Positions 54,690 to 63,949 are shown, counted from the stretch's first letter. The stretch is 64,000 bases of DNA from Neisseria perflava (GCF_002863305.2 NZ_CP136962.1:2280521-2344520); one strand, 5' to 3'. A program made the numbers and translations. Notes: a model not told the origin generated them from the sequence alone.

Positions 54690-55616
54690 TTAGTGGGCTT
54701 CGATAAATGCAGTCACTTGATCGGCATTGGTCAATGCGCTGCACGCGGCTTCTTTATTGATGCGTTTGGCGAGGCCTGCGAGGACTTTGCCGGGGCCGCA
54801 TTCGGCGGATTCAGTGATGCCTTCGGAGACAAGTGCGTTGACGGTTTCTGTCCAGCGTACTGGGCTGTACAGTTGGCGTACCAAGGCATCTTTGATTTTG
54901 TCGGCATCATCGTAAGAAGCGACATCGGCGTTATGGATGACACGGATTTGCGGTTGTTTGATGGTGATGTCTTTCAGTGCTTCGGCAAGTTTTTCTGCTG
55001 CAGGCTTCATGAGGCTGCAATGTGAAGGAACGGAAACAGGCAGCGGCAGGGCGCGTTTGGCTCCGGCTTCTTTGGCAGCGGCCATGGCGCGTTCGACTGC
55101 GGCGGTATTGCCGGCAATCACAACTTGGCCTGGGGAGTTGAAGTTGACGGCTTCAACGACTTCGCTTTGTACAGCTTCGGCACAAATGGCTTTTACTTGA
55201 TCGTCTTCCAAACCCAAGATAGCGGCCATTGCGCCTACGCCTTGCGGTACGGCAGATTGCATAAGTTCGGCGCGCAGACGAACCAGTTTGACCGCGTCTG
55301 CGAAATCCAATGCGCCGGCAGCGACGAGGGCGGTGTATTCGCCGAGACTGTGGCCTGCAACGACGGAAGGGATTTTACCGCCGGCTTCCAAGTAGGCTCG
55401 GTAGGTGGCAATGCCAGCAGCCAGCATGATGGGCTGGGTGTTGACGGTTTGTCCGATTAATTCGGCATCTTCGCCGTTAATCATTGCCCACAGGTCTTGA
55501 CCCAATACGGCGGAAGCTTCGTCAAATGTGGCTTTAACGATGGCTTGCTCGGCAAAGCCGTTCATCATGCCTAGGCTTTGTGAGCCTTGTCCAGGGAAAA
55601 AGAATGCGAAAGACAT
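54690..55616 (-). CDS. fabD: Malonyl-CoA:ACP transacylase
   Basis: 308 aa; FPGQGSQSLGM at residues 7-17 and the catalytic Ser90 in AGHSLGEYTA, His near 200 (SVPSHCSLM). Loads malonate on ACP. Only 9 bp from the DUF1294 gene ahead of it. Confidence 0.96.
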   Translation of the reverse strand: MSFAFFFPGQGSQSLGMMNGFAEQAIVKATFDEASAVLGQDLWAMINGEDAELIGQTVNTQPIMLAAGIATYRAYLEAGGKIPSVVAGHSLGEYTALVAAGALDFADAVKLVRLRAELMQSAVPQGVGAMAAILGLEDDQVKAICAEAVQSEVVEAVNFNSPGQVVIAGNTAAVERAMAAAKEAGAKRALPLPVSVPSHCSLMKPAAEKLAEALKDITIKQPQIRVIHNADVASYDDADKIKDALVRQLYSPVRWTETVNALVSEGITESAECGPGKVLAGLAKRINKEAACSALTNADQVTAFIEAH

Positions 55617-55625
55617 GGTAATTCC

Positions 55626-55973
55626 TTATTGGTTTGAATGTTTGAGGGTGTCCACCAGCAGAAGGAGGGTGGCGACAGTATTGGTTGCGGCGGTCAGTCG
55701 GAAGGTGCGGACAAAACTGAGTTTGCTGGTTTTGTGCCTGAATGCGAGGCTGCCGCAATAACCGCCCGGCCAGCCGCCAAGTAGGTTGAGCAGATGCAAT
55801 TTTGCTTCGGGTATGCGTCTGCCGTGGTTGCGTGCGCGCTGTTTGTCTAGGTAGTAAAGCAAGAAAACGTATGCACTCAGTGCGAGATAGGCGATTGCCA
55901 GTTTGGGCAATATTACAGCCGTTATGCTTAAAAACAGGCTGCTGATGCAAAGTGCAAACGTTAGGGATTTCAT
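55626..55973 (-). CDS. DUF1294 membrane protein
   Basis: 115 aa with about four hydrophobic helices and the DUF1294 core: YYLDKQRARNHGRRIPEAKLHLL followed by GGWPGGYCGSLAFRHKTSK, the typical positively charged inter-helix stretch. Function unknown in all relatives. Sits between fabH and fabD in the same direction. ATG at 55973 chosen because the longer frame is DUS-derived; it has no clear Shine-Dalgarno. Confidence 0.75.
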   Translation of the reverse strand: MKSLTFALCISSLFLSITAVILPKLAIAYLALSAYVFLLYYLDKQRARNHGRRIPEAKLHLLNLLGGWPGGYCGSLAFRHKTSKLSFVRTFRLTAATNTVATLLLLVDTLKHSNQ

Positions 55974-55988
55974 AGGTTTTAGCAGAAT

Positions 55989-56017
55989 AGGCCGTCTGAA
56001 AGGGATGTTCAGACGGC
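55989..56017 (-). terminator. DUS hairpin after fabH
   Basis: Inverted uptake sequences with a short loop, 8 bp past the fabH stop. Confidence 0.65.
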
Positions 56018-56024
56018 CCAATCG

Positions 56025-56987
56025 TTAGTATTTCACCAAAACTGCACCCCAGGCAAAACCGCCACCGATGCCTTCGAGCAAGAGGTTTTGTCCGCGTTTG
56101 ATTTGGCCGTTTTTAATACCGACATCCAGTGCCAGCGGAATGGAGGCTGCGGAAGTGTTGCCGTGGTCTTGGACGGTCAGGATCACTTTGTCCATGCTCA
56201 AGCCCAAGTGTTTGGCGGTAGAGTCGATAATGCGCTTATTGGCTTGGTGCGGCACAAGCCAATCGATTTGATTGGTGGTATAACCGGCTTCTTCGATAAC
56301 GTCATCTGCAATTTTTGCCAGCATTTTGACGGCAAACTTGAATACGCCGGGGCCGTCCATGCTGATGTAGGGCGAACCGCAAACCTGGCCGTTGGCGATT
56401 TGTCCCGGGACGTTCAAAAGGTTGAGGTAGTTGCCGTCGGCTTTGAGTTTGCTATGGATAATGCCCGGTTCGTCAGATGCACTTAAGACAACCGCGCCTG
56501 CGCCGTCACCAAAGAGGACGCAGGTGGTGCGGTCGTTCCAATCGACGATGCGGCTGAAGGTTTCCGCGCCGATAACCAAAGCGTTTTTCGCCATGCCGCT
56601 TTTGATGTAGGCATTGGCAGTAGTCAGGGCATATATAAAACCGGCGCACACGGCCTGTACGTCAAAGGCAGGGCAGCCGTTGGCAATACCCAATTTTTGC
56701 TGCACGATGGTTGCCGTAGAAGGGAACTGCATATCGGGAGTGGCTGTGGCGACGATAATCAGATCGATATCGTTAGCCTGCAAACCGGCATCTGCCAAGG
56801 CGCGGCGCGCTGACTCGGCGGCCAAATCGCTGGTTTTTTCGCTGTCGTCTGCAATATGGCGAAATTTGATACCTGTACGCGTGGTAATCCACTCGTCGGA
56901 AGTGTCCACTTTTTTTGCAAGGTCGTCATTGCTGACGCGGTTGGCAGGAAGGTAGCTGCCTGTACCGGAAATTTTGGCATATTGCAT
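56025..56987 (-). CDS. fabH: 3-oxoacyl-ACP synthase III
   Basis: 320 aa initiating condensing enzyme (acetyl-CoA plus malonyl-ACP). Catalytic triad: Cys114 ([12 protein letters not shown]), His in VPHQANKRI and Asn in DHGNTSAAS. Start at 56987 gives [14 protein letters not shown]; the 23 upstream codons are spacer. Confidence 0.96.
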   Translation of the reverse strand: MQYAKISGTGSYLPANRVSNDDLAKKVDTSDEWITTRTGIKFRHIADDSEKTSDLAAESARRALADAGLQANDIDLIIVATATPDMQFPSTATIVQQKLGIANGCPAFDVQAVCAGFIYALTTANAYIKSGMAKNALVIGAETFSRIVDWNDRTTCVLFGDGAGAVVLSASDEPGIIHSKLKADGNYLNLLNVPGQIANGQVCGSPYISMDGPGVFKFAVKMLAKIADDVIEEAGYTTNQIDWLVPHQANKRIIDSTAKHLGLSMDKVILTVQDHGNTSAASIPLALDVGIKNGQIKRGQNLLLEGIGGGFAWGAVLVKY

Positions 56988-57090
56988 GAGAACGGCCTTT
57001 TTAGAGAGTTGATTCAGATAGTCGGGTATTGTAAGCGAAAATGGGGAAATTCCCAATATTAAGAATGAAGTCGGTGATTAAAGATAAAAA

Positions 57091-57128
57091 CAGGCCGTCT
57101 GAACATTTTGGAGTTTCAGACGGCCTGT
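57091..57128 (-). terminator. DUS hairpin after plsX
   Basis: CAGGCCGTCTGAA and complement, 11 bp past the plsX stop. Confidence 0.65.
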
Positions 57129-57139
57129 ATATATCAGCC

Positions 57140-58210
57140 TTAAGCTTCCGTTGTTTGAGCAGCGGTTTCTTCCAGTTCGGCTGCTGCTTTGGCGGATTCC
57201 AAAGCAGCCAGCTGGGTGGCTACGCCTTGTTCGATTTGAGCGAGTCCGGCGGATTTGGCTTCATGGTAGGCTTCTTCCAAAGCATAACGGAATCCGACTT
57301 CGTCGGTTCCGCCATGGCTCTTAATCACGATACCGCGTAAACCAAGCAGGATTGCACCGTTAAATTTGCGCGGATCCAGTTTGCCTTTTAAACCTTTGAG
57401 CGCGGGCAGGGCGGCAATGGCGGCAAGTTTGTTGAACAGGGTGCTTTGGAATTCACGGCGGATGGCGCTGCTCATGAATTTAACTGCGCCTTCTATGGTT
57501 TTAAGCATAACGTTGCCGACAAAACCGTCTGCGACAACGACATCGGCTTCGCCATACAAAACGCTGTTGCTTTCGATATTGCCGATGAAGTTGAGTTTGC
57601 TGCTGCTCAACAGTTTAAAGGTTTGTTTGACGGCATCCGTACCCTTGATGTCTTCTGTGCCGACGTTCAAAAGGGCGACGCGCGGGCTGCCTTTTTCAGG
57701 GTGCAGCGCATGTACCAGCTCGCTGCCGATGATGGCAAATTGAACCAGTTGTTCGGGCGTACAGTCAACGTTGGCGCCCAAATCCAAAGCCAGGGTAACG
57801 TGTTCGCTGTCGGAAGGCAGGAATTTGGCGATAGCAGGGCGCTCAATGCCGGGAATGGTTTTTAGGACGAATCGGGCGGTCGCCATCAGTGCGCCGGTAT
57901 TGCCTGCCGATACGGCAGCTTGCGCGTTGCCTTCTTTAACTTGGTTGATGGCGATGCGCATGGATGATTCTTTTTTATTTTTCAGCGCAGATTGTGGCGC
58001 TTCATCCATTTCGACGACTTGCGCTGCATGGCAGACGGTAATGCGGTCCATAGGAACGCCTGCCGAGCTTAATGCTTGGCGGACTGCTGCTTCATCTCCG
58101 ACCATAATCAGATGTACGTCGGATTGCTGTTTCAGGAAATCCACTGCACCGGGGACGGTAATCGCAAGGCCTGCATCTCCGCCCATGGCATCTACGGCCA
58201 GTGTAATCAT
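57140..58210 (-). CDS. plsX: Phosphate acyltransferase PlsX
   Basis: 356 aa; ITLAVDAMGGDAG at the start, SAGNTGALMATARF near residue 98, and GTVFMLKTIEG-like VGNVMLKTIEGAVKF near 230. Makes acyl-phosphate from acyl-ACP for phospholipid synthesis. The ATG has GGAGAAC 6 bp upstream. The C-terminus is Ala/Glu-rich. Confidence 0.95.
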   Translation of the reverse strand: MITLAVDAMGGDAGLAITVPGAVDFLKQQSDVHLIMVGDEAAVRQALSSAGVPMDRITVCHAAQVVEMDEAPQSALKNKKESSMRIAINQVKEGNAQAAVSAGNTGALMATARFVLKTIPGIERPAIAKFLPSDSEHVTLALDLGANVDCTPEQLVQFAIIGSELVHALHPEKGSPRVALLNVGTEDIKGTDAVKQTFKLLSSSKLNFIGNIESNSVLYGEADVVVADGFVGNVMLKTIEGAVKFMSSAIRREFQSTLFNKLAAIAALPALKGLKGKLDPRKFNGAILLGLRGIVIKSHGGTDEVGFRYALEEAYHEAKSAGLAQIEQGVATQLAALESAKAAAELEETAAQTTEA

Positions 58211-58332
58211 GTTGTTCTCCGGTTTGTGTGTTTCAGACGGCCTCAAACAATCGGACAAGCACGCTCATCTGATTTTCAGGAGATTGAATTGAAAATCAAA
58301 TGAAAAGGCTTGTTGTGATGGTCGTGCCAGAT

Positions 58333-58857
58333 TTATTGGTTTTGCGCGGCCAATTTGTTGTGTTCGTCGATGTCCAGCGCGTCCCAAGGATAGTTGATCC
58401 ACCAGTCTTCCACGGTAATGCCGCTGAAATAAGGGATGCCTTCGGGAATCTTGCCGACTTTGGCTTTGATTTTTTCATGCAATACTGCCACGCCGATGGT
58501 GCCGAAATCTTCTTTCAGCAATTCGTTCAGGCAGAATTCCATGGTAACGCGGCTGTCGTCCACTTCGTCAACAACCAGTACGTTTTTGCCTTTCAGTACA
58601 TCGGGAACGGGATCGAGCCATTGGACTTTTTTCACTTCCTCGGTCACTTGACCTTCGTGATCGTTGTCGTAGTAGGCTGTAGTAACGGCGTAAATCGGGA
58701 TTTCCAAGAAGCAGCGCAACATGCGGGCAGGGATAAAACCGCCGCCGCCAATGGCAATCATGGCATCGTATTTGGTGCCGGAGTTTTGGATTTTTTCCGC
58801 CAATCCTTTGATTACGCGGTGGATGTCGTCGTAGGTGTACCAGATTTTACGTTTCAT
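58333..58857 (-). CDS. Phosphoribosyltransferase family protein
   Basis: 174 aa with the PRPP-binding loop VLVVDEVDDSRVTM near residue 100 and an early IAIGGGGFIPARML. Of the xanthine/hypoxanthine PRTase type; the purine specificity cannot be read. Inserted between rpmF and plsX, which are adjacent in most bacteria. Bases 58211-58332 hold a single DUS and no gene. Confidence 0.82.
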   Translation of the reverse strand: MKRKIWYTYDDIHRVIKGLAEKIQNSGTKYDAMIAIGGGGFIPARMLRCFLEIPIYAVTTAYYDNDHEGQVTEEVKKVQWLDPVPDVLKGKNVLVVDEVDDSRVTMEFCLNELLKEDFGTIGVAVLHEKIKAKVGKIPEGIPYFSGITVEDWWINYPWDALDIDEHNKLAAQNQ

Positions 58858-58894
58858 GGTGTGCTTCCGAAGAGGAAAATACAGGGTGCAATGC

Positions 58895-58934
58895 AAAAAA
58901 GCCAGTCATTGCATGGCAATATTCTGGCTTTTTC
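58895..58934 (-). terminator. Terminator after rpmF
   Basis: AAAAAGCCAG stem with CTGGCTTTTT across an 18-base loop containing a TTGCATGGCAA inner hairpin; T run on the minus strand. Confidence 0.8.
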
Positions 58935-58949
58935 AGTCAGACGAACGGA

Positions 58950-59129
58950 TTATTCGCCTTTAGCTTTTACCACTTTACGGCCACGGTACATACCGTTTGG
59001 AGAAATGTGGTGTGGACGATGTACTTCGCCGGTTGCGCTGTCAACAGACAGAGAAGGCGCAGTCAGAGCGTCATGTGAACGGTGCATACCGCGTTTAGAA
59101 GGGGATTTTTTGTTTTGTTGAACGGCCAT
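58950..59129 (-). CDS. rpmF: 50S ribosomal protein L32
   Basis: 59 aa, found by reading the gap between the PRTase and yceD. Begins [20 protein letters not shown] and ends VVKAKGE, the full length of the family. Start ATG at 59129 with AGGAGCTTGAA upstream. yceD-rpmF is the standard arrangement. Confidence 0.96.
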   Translation of the reverse strand: MAVQQNKKSPSKRGMHRSHDALTAPSLSVDSATGEVHRPHHISPNGMYRGRKVVKAKGE

Positions 59130-59162
59130 TTCAAGCTCCTAGATAAATAAACTGTGTCCTAA

Positions 59163-59666
59163 TTAACTGCTTTTCAAACCTGCTAAAACAGCGAAGGGGT
59201 TTGGTTTGTCCCGATTGACTTTGTCCAGTGTTCCATTGTTGCCGCAGTCTTCGTGTCGAGGGGAAAAAGGGAGCGACATCAGGATTTGGTCTTCAACCAG
59301 AGTCCGCACGTCAAGCTCTTTTTCGAGCAGCATGCCTTCCAATTCTTCATCGGCAAGCATGGCTTCGTCCAAACTCTCTTCATCGGCAAACAGGACGATA
59401 CGGCTGGTTTCATCGAGTAGAAACGGCATGGGCGTAATGCAACGCTGGCAAATCAGGGGCATGTCGGCTTTGACGTTTAAATCGAGAAACAGACGGTGCA
59501 GCCGGTCGCGACCGCCTTGCAGCGTAAACGACACGCGTGTCTGTTTGTCGGCCGGATAATCGTGCGAACTGACTCGTTCATCCAATTCTTCGAGCAGGAA
59601 GCTGCCTTGCAGATTCTGCCCTTCGGCGGCGAAAACTTCTGGGTCAATCAAATTAGGGTATGACAT
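59163..59666 (-). CDS. yceD: YceD/DUF177 family protein
   Basis: 167 aa, usually cotranscribed with rpmF. Two CxxC-like elements of the family are present (LICQRCITPMPF near residue 78), with an acidic middle (FADEESLDEAMLADEELEG) and the PFSPRHEDCG block near 143. Linked to 23S rRNA metabolism in other organisms; exact role unknown. Confidence 0.9.
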   Translation of the reverse strand: MSYPNLIDPEVFAAEGQNLQGSFLLEELDERVSSHDYPADKQTRVSFTLQGGRDRLHRLFLDLNVKADMPLICQRCITPMPFLLDETSRIVLFADEESLDEAMLADEELEGMLLEKELDVRTLVEDQILMSLPFSPRHEDCGNNGTLDKVNRDKPNPFAVLAGLKSS

Positions 59667-59679
59667 AAACGGAGTATGA

Positions 59680-59685
59680 TATAAT
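59680..59685 (+). promoter_or_regulatory. -10 box for maf
   Basis: TGATATAAT, a consensus extended -10, 37 bp before the maf start; the -35 side (ATGACA at 59660-59665) is too close to be ideal. Confidence 0.45.
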
Positions 59686-59721
59686 TTCGGCAGTCTAACG
59701 TCAATGTTTTTAAGTAAAAAT

Positions 59722-60312
59722 ATGGAAGTAAAACTGCCTTTGGTTTTAGGGTCGAGTTCGGTTTTCCGCTGCGGACAGCTTCGCCGTTTGGGTATCGATT
59801 TTCAGACGGCATCGCCTGATTTTGACGAAACGCCTATTGCGGGCGAGCATGCGGGCGAGACGGCGCTGCGTTTGGCTGAAGGCAAAGCCCGTTCATTGGT
59901 GGCAACTTTCCCTGCCGCGCTGATTATCGGCGCAGACCAAGTCGCATGGTGCGAAGGACGGCAGTTGGGCAAGCCGATGAACGTCGCAAATGCACAACAG
60001 ATGCTGGCGGACTTAAGCGGAAAACGGATTGAATTTTACAGCGCAATCGTGCTTTTGAATACTGCTACGGGCAAGGTTCAGCATCATGTCGATCATACGG
60101 TGGTTGCCATGCGCCAGTTGTCGCAGGAACAAATCAGCCGATATTTGGAACGCGAGCCGGATGCGGTTTATTGTGCCGGTGCGGCAAAGAGCGAGGGTTT
60201 GGGCGCCGCTTTGTTGGAGCGTATTGAAAGTACGGACCCGAATGCTTTGATCGGCCTTCCGATTTTCCGTCTGATTGATTTTTTGAAAAACGAAGGTGTG
60301 GAAGTTTTATAG
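59722..60312 (+). CDS. Maf-like nucleotide pyrophosphatase, YceF type
   Basis: 196 aa. Family start LVLGSSSVFRCGQLRRL, conserved FDETP, ADQVA near residue 80 and the C-terminal YCAGAAKSEGLG. YceF-type Maf proteins hydrolyse 7-methyl-GTP. Divergent from yceD, the same arrangement as in E. coli. An ATG at 59704 is possible but less like the family. Confidence 0.88.
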   Translation: MEVKLPLVLGSSSVFRCGQLRRLGIDFQTASPDFDETPIAGEHAGETALRLAEGKARSLVATFPAALIIGADQVAWCEGRQLGKPMNVANAQQMLADLSGKRIEFYSAIVLLNTATGKVQHHVDHTVVAMRQLSQEQISRYLEREPDAVYCAGAAKSEGLGAALLERIESTDPNALIGLPIFRLIDFLKNEGVEVL

Positions 60313-60315
60313 TTT

Positions 60316-60345
60316 GAGGCCGTCTGAATGTGTTCAGACGGCCTG
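60316..60345 (+). terminator. DUS hairpin between maf and the methylase gene
   Basis: Inverted uptake sequences with a 4-base loop, directly behind maf. Confidence 0.65.
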
Positions 60346-60366
60346 AGATTTTTTGGAGTTGGAAGA

Positions 60367-61077
60367 ATGAAACCGATTTTGTATTTGATTCCTACCCCTT
60401 TGGGTGCGCCTGATACGCCATGCCTGTTGCCGCATGAACAACAGGCGATTGTCGGGCTGACGGATTTTATCGTGGAAGCGGAAAAAACCGCGCGTGCGCA
60501 TTTGAAACATTTGGGCGTAACTACGCCTATCCGCGAGCTGAATCTGCAAACGCTGAATGAACACACGGATTTGAAGACTTTGCCGGAATTACTGAAGCCT
60601 TTGCAAGAAGGGCGCAGTATGGGCATTGTCAGCGAGGCGGGTTGCCCGGCTGTGGCCGATCCGGGCGCAAATTTGGTGGCATTGGCGCATAAACATGGTT
60701 TTGAAGTACGGCCTTTGGTCGGCCCGTCCAGTTTGTTGCTGGCACTGATGGCTTCGGGTGCGAATGGGCAAAACTTTGCGTTTAAGGGTTATTTGCCGTC
60801 TGAAAAAAACGAGCGGATTCAGAGTTTGAAGGCTTTGGAGCAACGTTCGCGCCAGCAGAATGAAACGCAGCTGTTTATCGAAACGCCGTATCGCAACGAT
60901 GCGTTGTTGGCTGATGCGGTGGAAAACCTGCATCCTGAAACGCGCTTGTGCGTGGCTACGGATTTAACTTTGCCGACACAGGAAATCATCAGCCAGACGA
61001 TTGCGCAGTGGAGAAAAAGAAAAGAAATGCCGAATTTGAAAAAACGTCCGACTATTTTTGTGCTTCATGCTGCTTAA
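60367..61077 (+). CDS. RsmI-like SAM-dependent methyltransferase
   Basis: 236 aa tetrapyrrole-methylase fold protein: LYLIPTPLG at residues 4-12, GIVSEAGCPAVADPG near 85, LVGPSSLLLALMASG and TQLFIETPYRN. Related to RsmI (2'-O-methylation of C1402 in 16S rRNA) but shorter, so a paralogue with an unknown substrate. ATG at 60367 with GGAG 8 bp upstream. Confidence 0.8.
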   Translation: MKPILYLIPTPLGAPDTPCLLPHEQQAIVGLTDFIVEAEKTARAHLKHLGVTTPIRELNLQTLNEHTDLKTLPELLKPLQEGRSMGIVSEAGCPAVADPGANLVALAHKHGFEVRPLVGPSSLLLALMASGANGQNFAFKGYLPSEKNERIQSLKALEQRSRQQNETQLFIETPYRNDALLADAVENLHPETRLCVATDLTLPTQEIISQTIAQWRKRKEMPNLKKRPTIFVLHAA

Positions 61078-61120
61078 AACTGGATTGGGTTTAATCTCAA
61101 ACTGTATTTGAGGGAATAAA

Positions 61121-61150
61121 AAAAGGCCGTCTGAACAACAGACGGCCTTT
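61121..61150. terminator. DUS hairpin between convergent genes
   Basis: AAAAGGCCGTCTG with CAGACGGCCTTT, A/T-rich on both sides; serves the methylase gene and yidC. Confidence 0.75.
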
Positions 61151-61168
61151 GTGTTACCTAAACCTTTA

Positions 61169-62815
61169 TCAAGAAACGACTTCGCCTTGGGCGCGTTGTT
61201 TTTCGATACTGCGGTTGATGTGCCATTGTTGGGCAATGGTCAAGAGGTTGTTGACTACCCAGTACAGAACCAAGCCGGCAGGGAAGAAGAAGAACATGAT
61301 GGAGAAAACCAAAGGCATGATTTTCATCATTTTCGCCTGCATAGGGTCGGTTGACGGCGGATTCAGATAAGTCTGTGCAAACATGGTCGCCGCCATAATA
61401 AAAGGCAGGATGTAGAAAGGATCCGGACGACTCAAGTCGGTAATCCAACCCAACCAAGGTGCTTGGCGCAATTCTACGGAGGCGAACAATGCCCAGTACA
61501 GACCGATGAAGACGGGGATTTGCAACAGCATAGGTAGACAGCCGCCCAGCGGATTGATTTTCTCGTCTTTGTAAAGCTGCATCATGGCTTGTTGTTGTGC
61601 CATGCGGTCATCGCCGTATTTCTCTTTGATGGCTTGCAATTTAGGTGCGGCGGCACGCATTTTTGCCATAGAGCGGTAAGAGGCGTTGGTCAATGGATAC
61701 AGTACGGCTTTGACGATGATGGTCAAAACGATGATTGCCCAGCCCCAGTTGCCGATGATGTTGTGCAGTTGGTTCAAGAGCCAGAAGAGTGGGGAGGCGA
61801 ACCAGTGTACTTTGCCGTAGTCTTTGGCCAGTTGCAGTTTGTCGGCGATGTTGGCGATAACGGAAGTGGTTTGCGGACCGGCATACAGATTGATGGCAGT
61901 TTCGGCTTTTGCGCCGGCTTGGATGACGGCTAAAGGCACGCTGACGCTCGCGCTGTACAGGTTGTCGTTGCGGCGTTTGATGTCGATACGGCAGTCGCCT
62001 GCGGTGCATATGCTTTGGCCGTCTTTAGGCTGTAAAATCCAAGTGGACATGAAGTGGTGTTCAATCATGCCGAGCCAGCCGGTCGGGGTTTTGCGGATGT
62101 ATTCGGCTTCGGATTTGCCGGATTTGGCATCGTCGTCCAAATCAGAGAAGCTGACTTTTTGGAAGCCGCCTTCAGGGGTGTAAACCACCGGGCCGACGTA
62201 AGAGCGGGTGAAGTAGCCTTGGCCTTCAGGTTCGCTGTGGTCGCGAACGATGCGGTAGTCTGCGCTCAGGTTGACGGGTTGGCCGTTGCTGTTGGTAATG
62301 TCAAAGCGGACGTTAACCAAGTAGCTGCCTTTGGTGAAAGTATAAACTTTGTCGATTTTCAGGCCGTTGGTTTCAGGTGCGCTCAGGCGGACTTCAACTT
62401 TGTCTCCTTCCAAACTGTATTGTTTTTGCGGAGCGGTAAAGCTGATGCCTTTTAGTACGTTGTTGCCTTGTGCGTCCAAAAGCTCGGATTGGGCAACGTA
62501 GGTGTATTCTTTGCCATCGTTAAACAGGACGAAAGGTTTGTGTTCGTCGCCGGTTGCTTTGTATTGCAAGAGGGTCAGCTGACGCAGGTCGCTGCTTTTC
62601 TCATCGATGACGGCTTTAACCGTGTCTGTGGTAACGGTAATAGGAGAGGCCGGGGCAAGCGCGGCTTCGGCAGCGGCTTTTGCCGGAGTGGCAGCCGTTT
62701 GCTGTTGCGCGGCTTGTTGCGCCGGATTAGGTTTGGGGCTGGGGAAAAAATGTTCCCAGCCGGCAAAGATTGCCACTGAAATGGCAAAAAACGCCATTAG
62801 TCTTTTAAAATCCAT
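61169..62815 (-). CDS. yidC: Membrane protein insertase YidC
   Basis: 548 aa; N-terminal anchor (residues 5-22), a large periplasmic beta-domain, then the conserved five-helix insertase core (WFASPLFWLLNQLHNIIGNWG near 355; GGCLPMLLQIPVFIGLYWAL near 435). Inserts and folds inner-membrane proteins with or without Sec. Last of the rpmH-rnpA-yidD-yidC group, with a 118-bp gap before it containing an AT-type DUS (62862-62873). Confidence 0.97.
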   Translation of the reverse strand: MDFKRLMAFFAISVAIFAGWEHFFPSPKPNPAQQAAQQQTAATPAKAAAEAALAPASPITVTTDTVKAVIDEKSSDLRQLTLLQYKATGDEHKPFVLFNDGKEYTYVAQSELLDAQGNNVLKGISFTAPQKQYSLEGDKVEVRLSAPETNGLKIDKVYTFTKGSYLVNVRFDITNSNGQPVNLSADYRIVRDHSEPEGQGYFTRSYVGPVVYTPEGGFQKVSFSDLDDDAKSGKSEAEYIRKTPTGWLGMIEHHFMSTWILQPKDGQSICTAGDCRIDIKRRNDNLYSASVSVPLAVIQAGAKAETAINLYAGPQTTSVIANIADKLQLAKDYGKVHWFASPLFWLLNQLHNIIGNWGWAIIVLTIIVKAVLYPLTNASYRSMAKMRAAAPKLQAIKEKYGDDRMAQQQAMMQLYKDEKINPLGGCLPMLLQIPVFIGLYWALFASVELRQAPWLGWITDLSRPDPFYILPFIMAATMFAQTYLNPPSTDPMQAKMMKIMPLVFSIMFFFFPAGLVLYWVVNNLLTIAQQWHINRSIEKQRAQGEVVS

Positions 62816-62933
62816 AAGAGATTCCTGGAATTGACGGATAGGTAATCAAGATGAAAACTGCTTCAGACGGCATTATATAGAAACCGACGGGAAATTAAAG
62901 GAAATCGTGTTCTTTAAATGGTTGACAGCAGTA

Positions 62934-63155
62934 TTATGGAACAGGGTCATGTCCGTGTCCGCCGAAAGGATGGCATCGTGCGATGCGTTTGATTGCCAGC
63001 CATCCGCCTTTGAATGCGCCGTATTTTTTGACGGCTTCGACTGCGTATTGTGAACAGGTCGGGGTATAGCGGCAGCGCGGCGGAATGAGGGGGCTGATGC
63101 AGTATTGGTAAAAGCGGATGAGTGCAAGGAGGAGCTTGGAAAGCAGGGTGTTCAT
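62934..63155 (-). CDS. yidD: YidD membrane insertion efficiency factor
   Basis: 73 aa; [33 protein letters not shown] contains the Cys and CRY/PTCS signature; shown here only in part. A small amphipathic, membrane-attached protein that helps YidC. Start overlaps the rnpA stop (ATGA). Confidence 0.95.
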   Translation of the reverse strand: MNTLLSKLLLALIRFYQYCISPLIPPRCRYTPTCSQYAVEAVKKYGAFKGGWLAIKRIARCHPFGGHGHDPVP

Positions 63156-63493
63156 CGGCGTTTTTTCATCAGCTGGGCAAGTTGGTTTCGAGCTTCCGGA
63201 GCAGTTTCCCGATTAAACGCCTGACGCACGCGCACAACAAAATCATGCGGCGGCAGCTGGTGTTGATTCAGCCTGAACCAGTCGCGGATGACACGCTTCA
63301 TATAATTGCGGTCATGGGCGCGTTTGGCGGTCTTTTTGCTGACGACCAAACCAAGGCGCGGATGGCCGAGCGTGTTGTCCGCGGACTGGGAGACTTGCAG
63401 CAAATCGCGGCTGCGTCGGTTTTTCAACGCAAAAACGGATGAAAAATCATCCGTTTTTAATAAGCGATACTGCTTCGAGAAGCCGTAATTCAA
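63152..63493 (-). CDS. rnpA: Ribonuclease P protein component
   Basis: 113 aa basic protein subunit of RNase [15 protein letters not shown] near the start, and the RNR signature ([18 protein letters not shown]) near residue 65. Start: the only acceptable codon near the conserved N-terminus is TTG at 63493, two bases beyond the rpmH stop; the frame before it carries ATA at the place where meningococcal RnpA, as I remember it, has ATG. Confidence 0.9.
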   Translation of the reverse strand: MNYGFSKQYRLLKTDDFSSVFALKNRRSRDLLQVSQSADNTLGHPRLGLVVSKKTAKRAHDRNYMKRVIRDWFRLNQHQLPPHDFVVRVRQAFNRETAPEARNQLAQLMKKRR

Positions 63494-63495
63494 AA

Positions 63496-63630
63496 TTATA
63501 CAGCCAAGCGTTTGCGGCCTTTGGCGCGACGGGCGGCCAATACTGCGCGACCACCACGAGTTTTGGAGCGAACCAAGAAGCCGTGGGTGCGTTTGCGTTT
63601 GGTAACGGAAGGTTGATAAGTGCGTTTCAT
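63496..63630 (-). CDS. rpmH: 50S ribosomal protein L34
   Basis: 44 aa, the full family length: [18 protein letters not shown] through [11 protein letters not shown] at 63630 with AGGAAAC upstream. First gene of rpmH-rnpA-yidD-yidC, next to the origin. Confidence 0.97.
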   Translation of the reverse strand: MKRTYQPSVTKRKRTHGFLVRSKTRGGRAVLAARRAKGRKRLAV

Positions 63631-63667
63631 GATGTTTCCTAAAAATTGGTAGATAATTAAACCGTGA

Positions 63668-63696
63668 ATTACACTCCAATTTGCCGCTTTTGTCAA
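63668..63696 (-). promoter_or_regulatory. Sigma-70 promoter of rpmH
   Basis: Minus strand TTGACA (63691-63696), exactly 17 bp, TGTAAT (63668-63673), about 38 bp before the rpmH ATG. Confidence 0.85.
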
Positions 63697-63757
63697 TCAA
63701 TATAAAAACTTTTCGTTGGCTAAAGTGTGACAACGGGTTTTATGCATTGATGGAATT

Positions 63758-63789
63758 TGTGGATAAAATTTTGCAGTGGTTGTGGATAA
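63758..63789. other. DnaA boxes / candidate origin region
   Basis: Two perfect DnaA boxes (TGTGGATAA, complement of TTATCCACA) at 63758-63766 and 63781-63789, 23 bp apart, in the 319-bp rpmH-dnaA gap. This is where the chromosomal origin lies in many bacteria. Only two perfect boxes are seen, so the full oriC may include weaker boxes or lie elsewhere. Confidence 0.7.
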
Positions 63790-63805
63790 AAAAGAGCGGA
63801 ATGGG

Positions 63806-63811
63806 TATAAT
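63806..63811 (+). promoter_or_regulatory. -10 box of the dnaA promoter
   Basis: TATAAT 17 bp after the second DnaA box and about 140 bp before the dnaA ATG. The box would overlap the -35 region, so DnaA probably represses its own gene. A DUS lies between promoter and gene (63840-63851). Confidence 0.55.
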
Positions 63812-63949
63812 CGCCCAACCTTGCTTTTCTCTGTGCGCAAGGCCGTCTGAAAGCAGTAGGAGTATCGTAAGAATTTGATTTTTATCGGATTGCCTGTCTG
63901 CTCTGCCTTTTTGTATTTCCCAAATCTTCCATTTTCCGAGCTTAATCTC

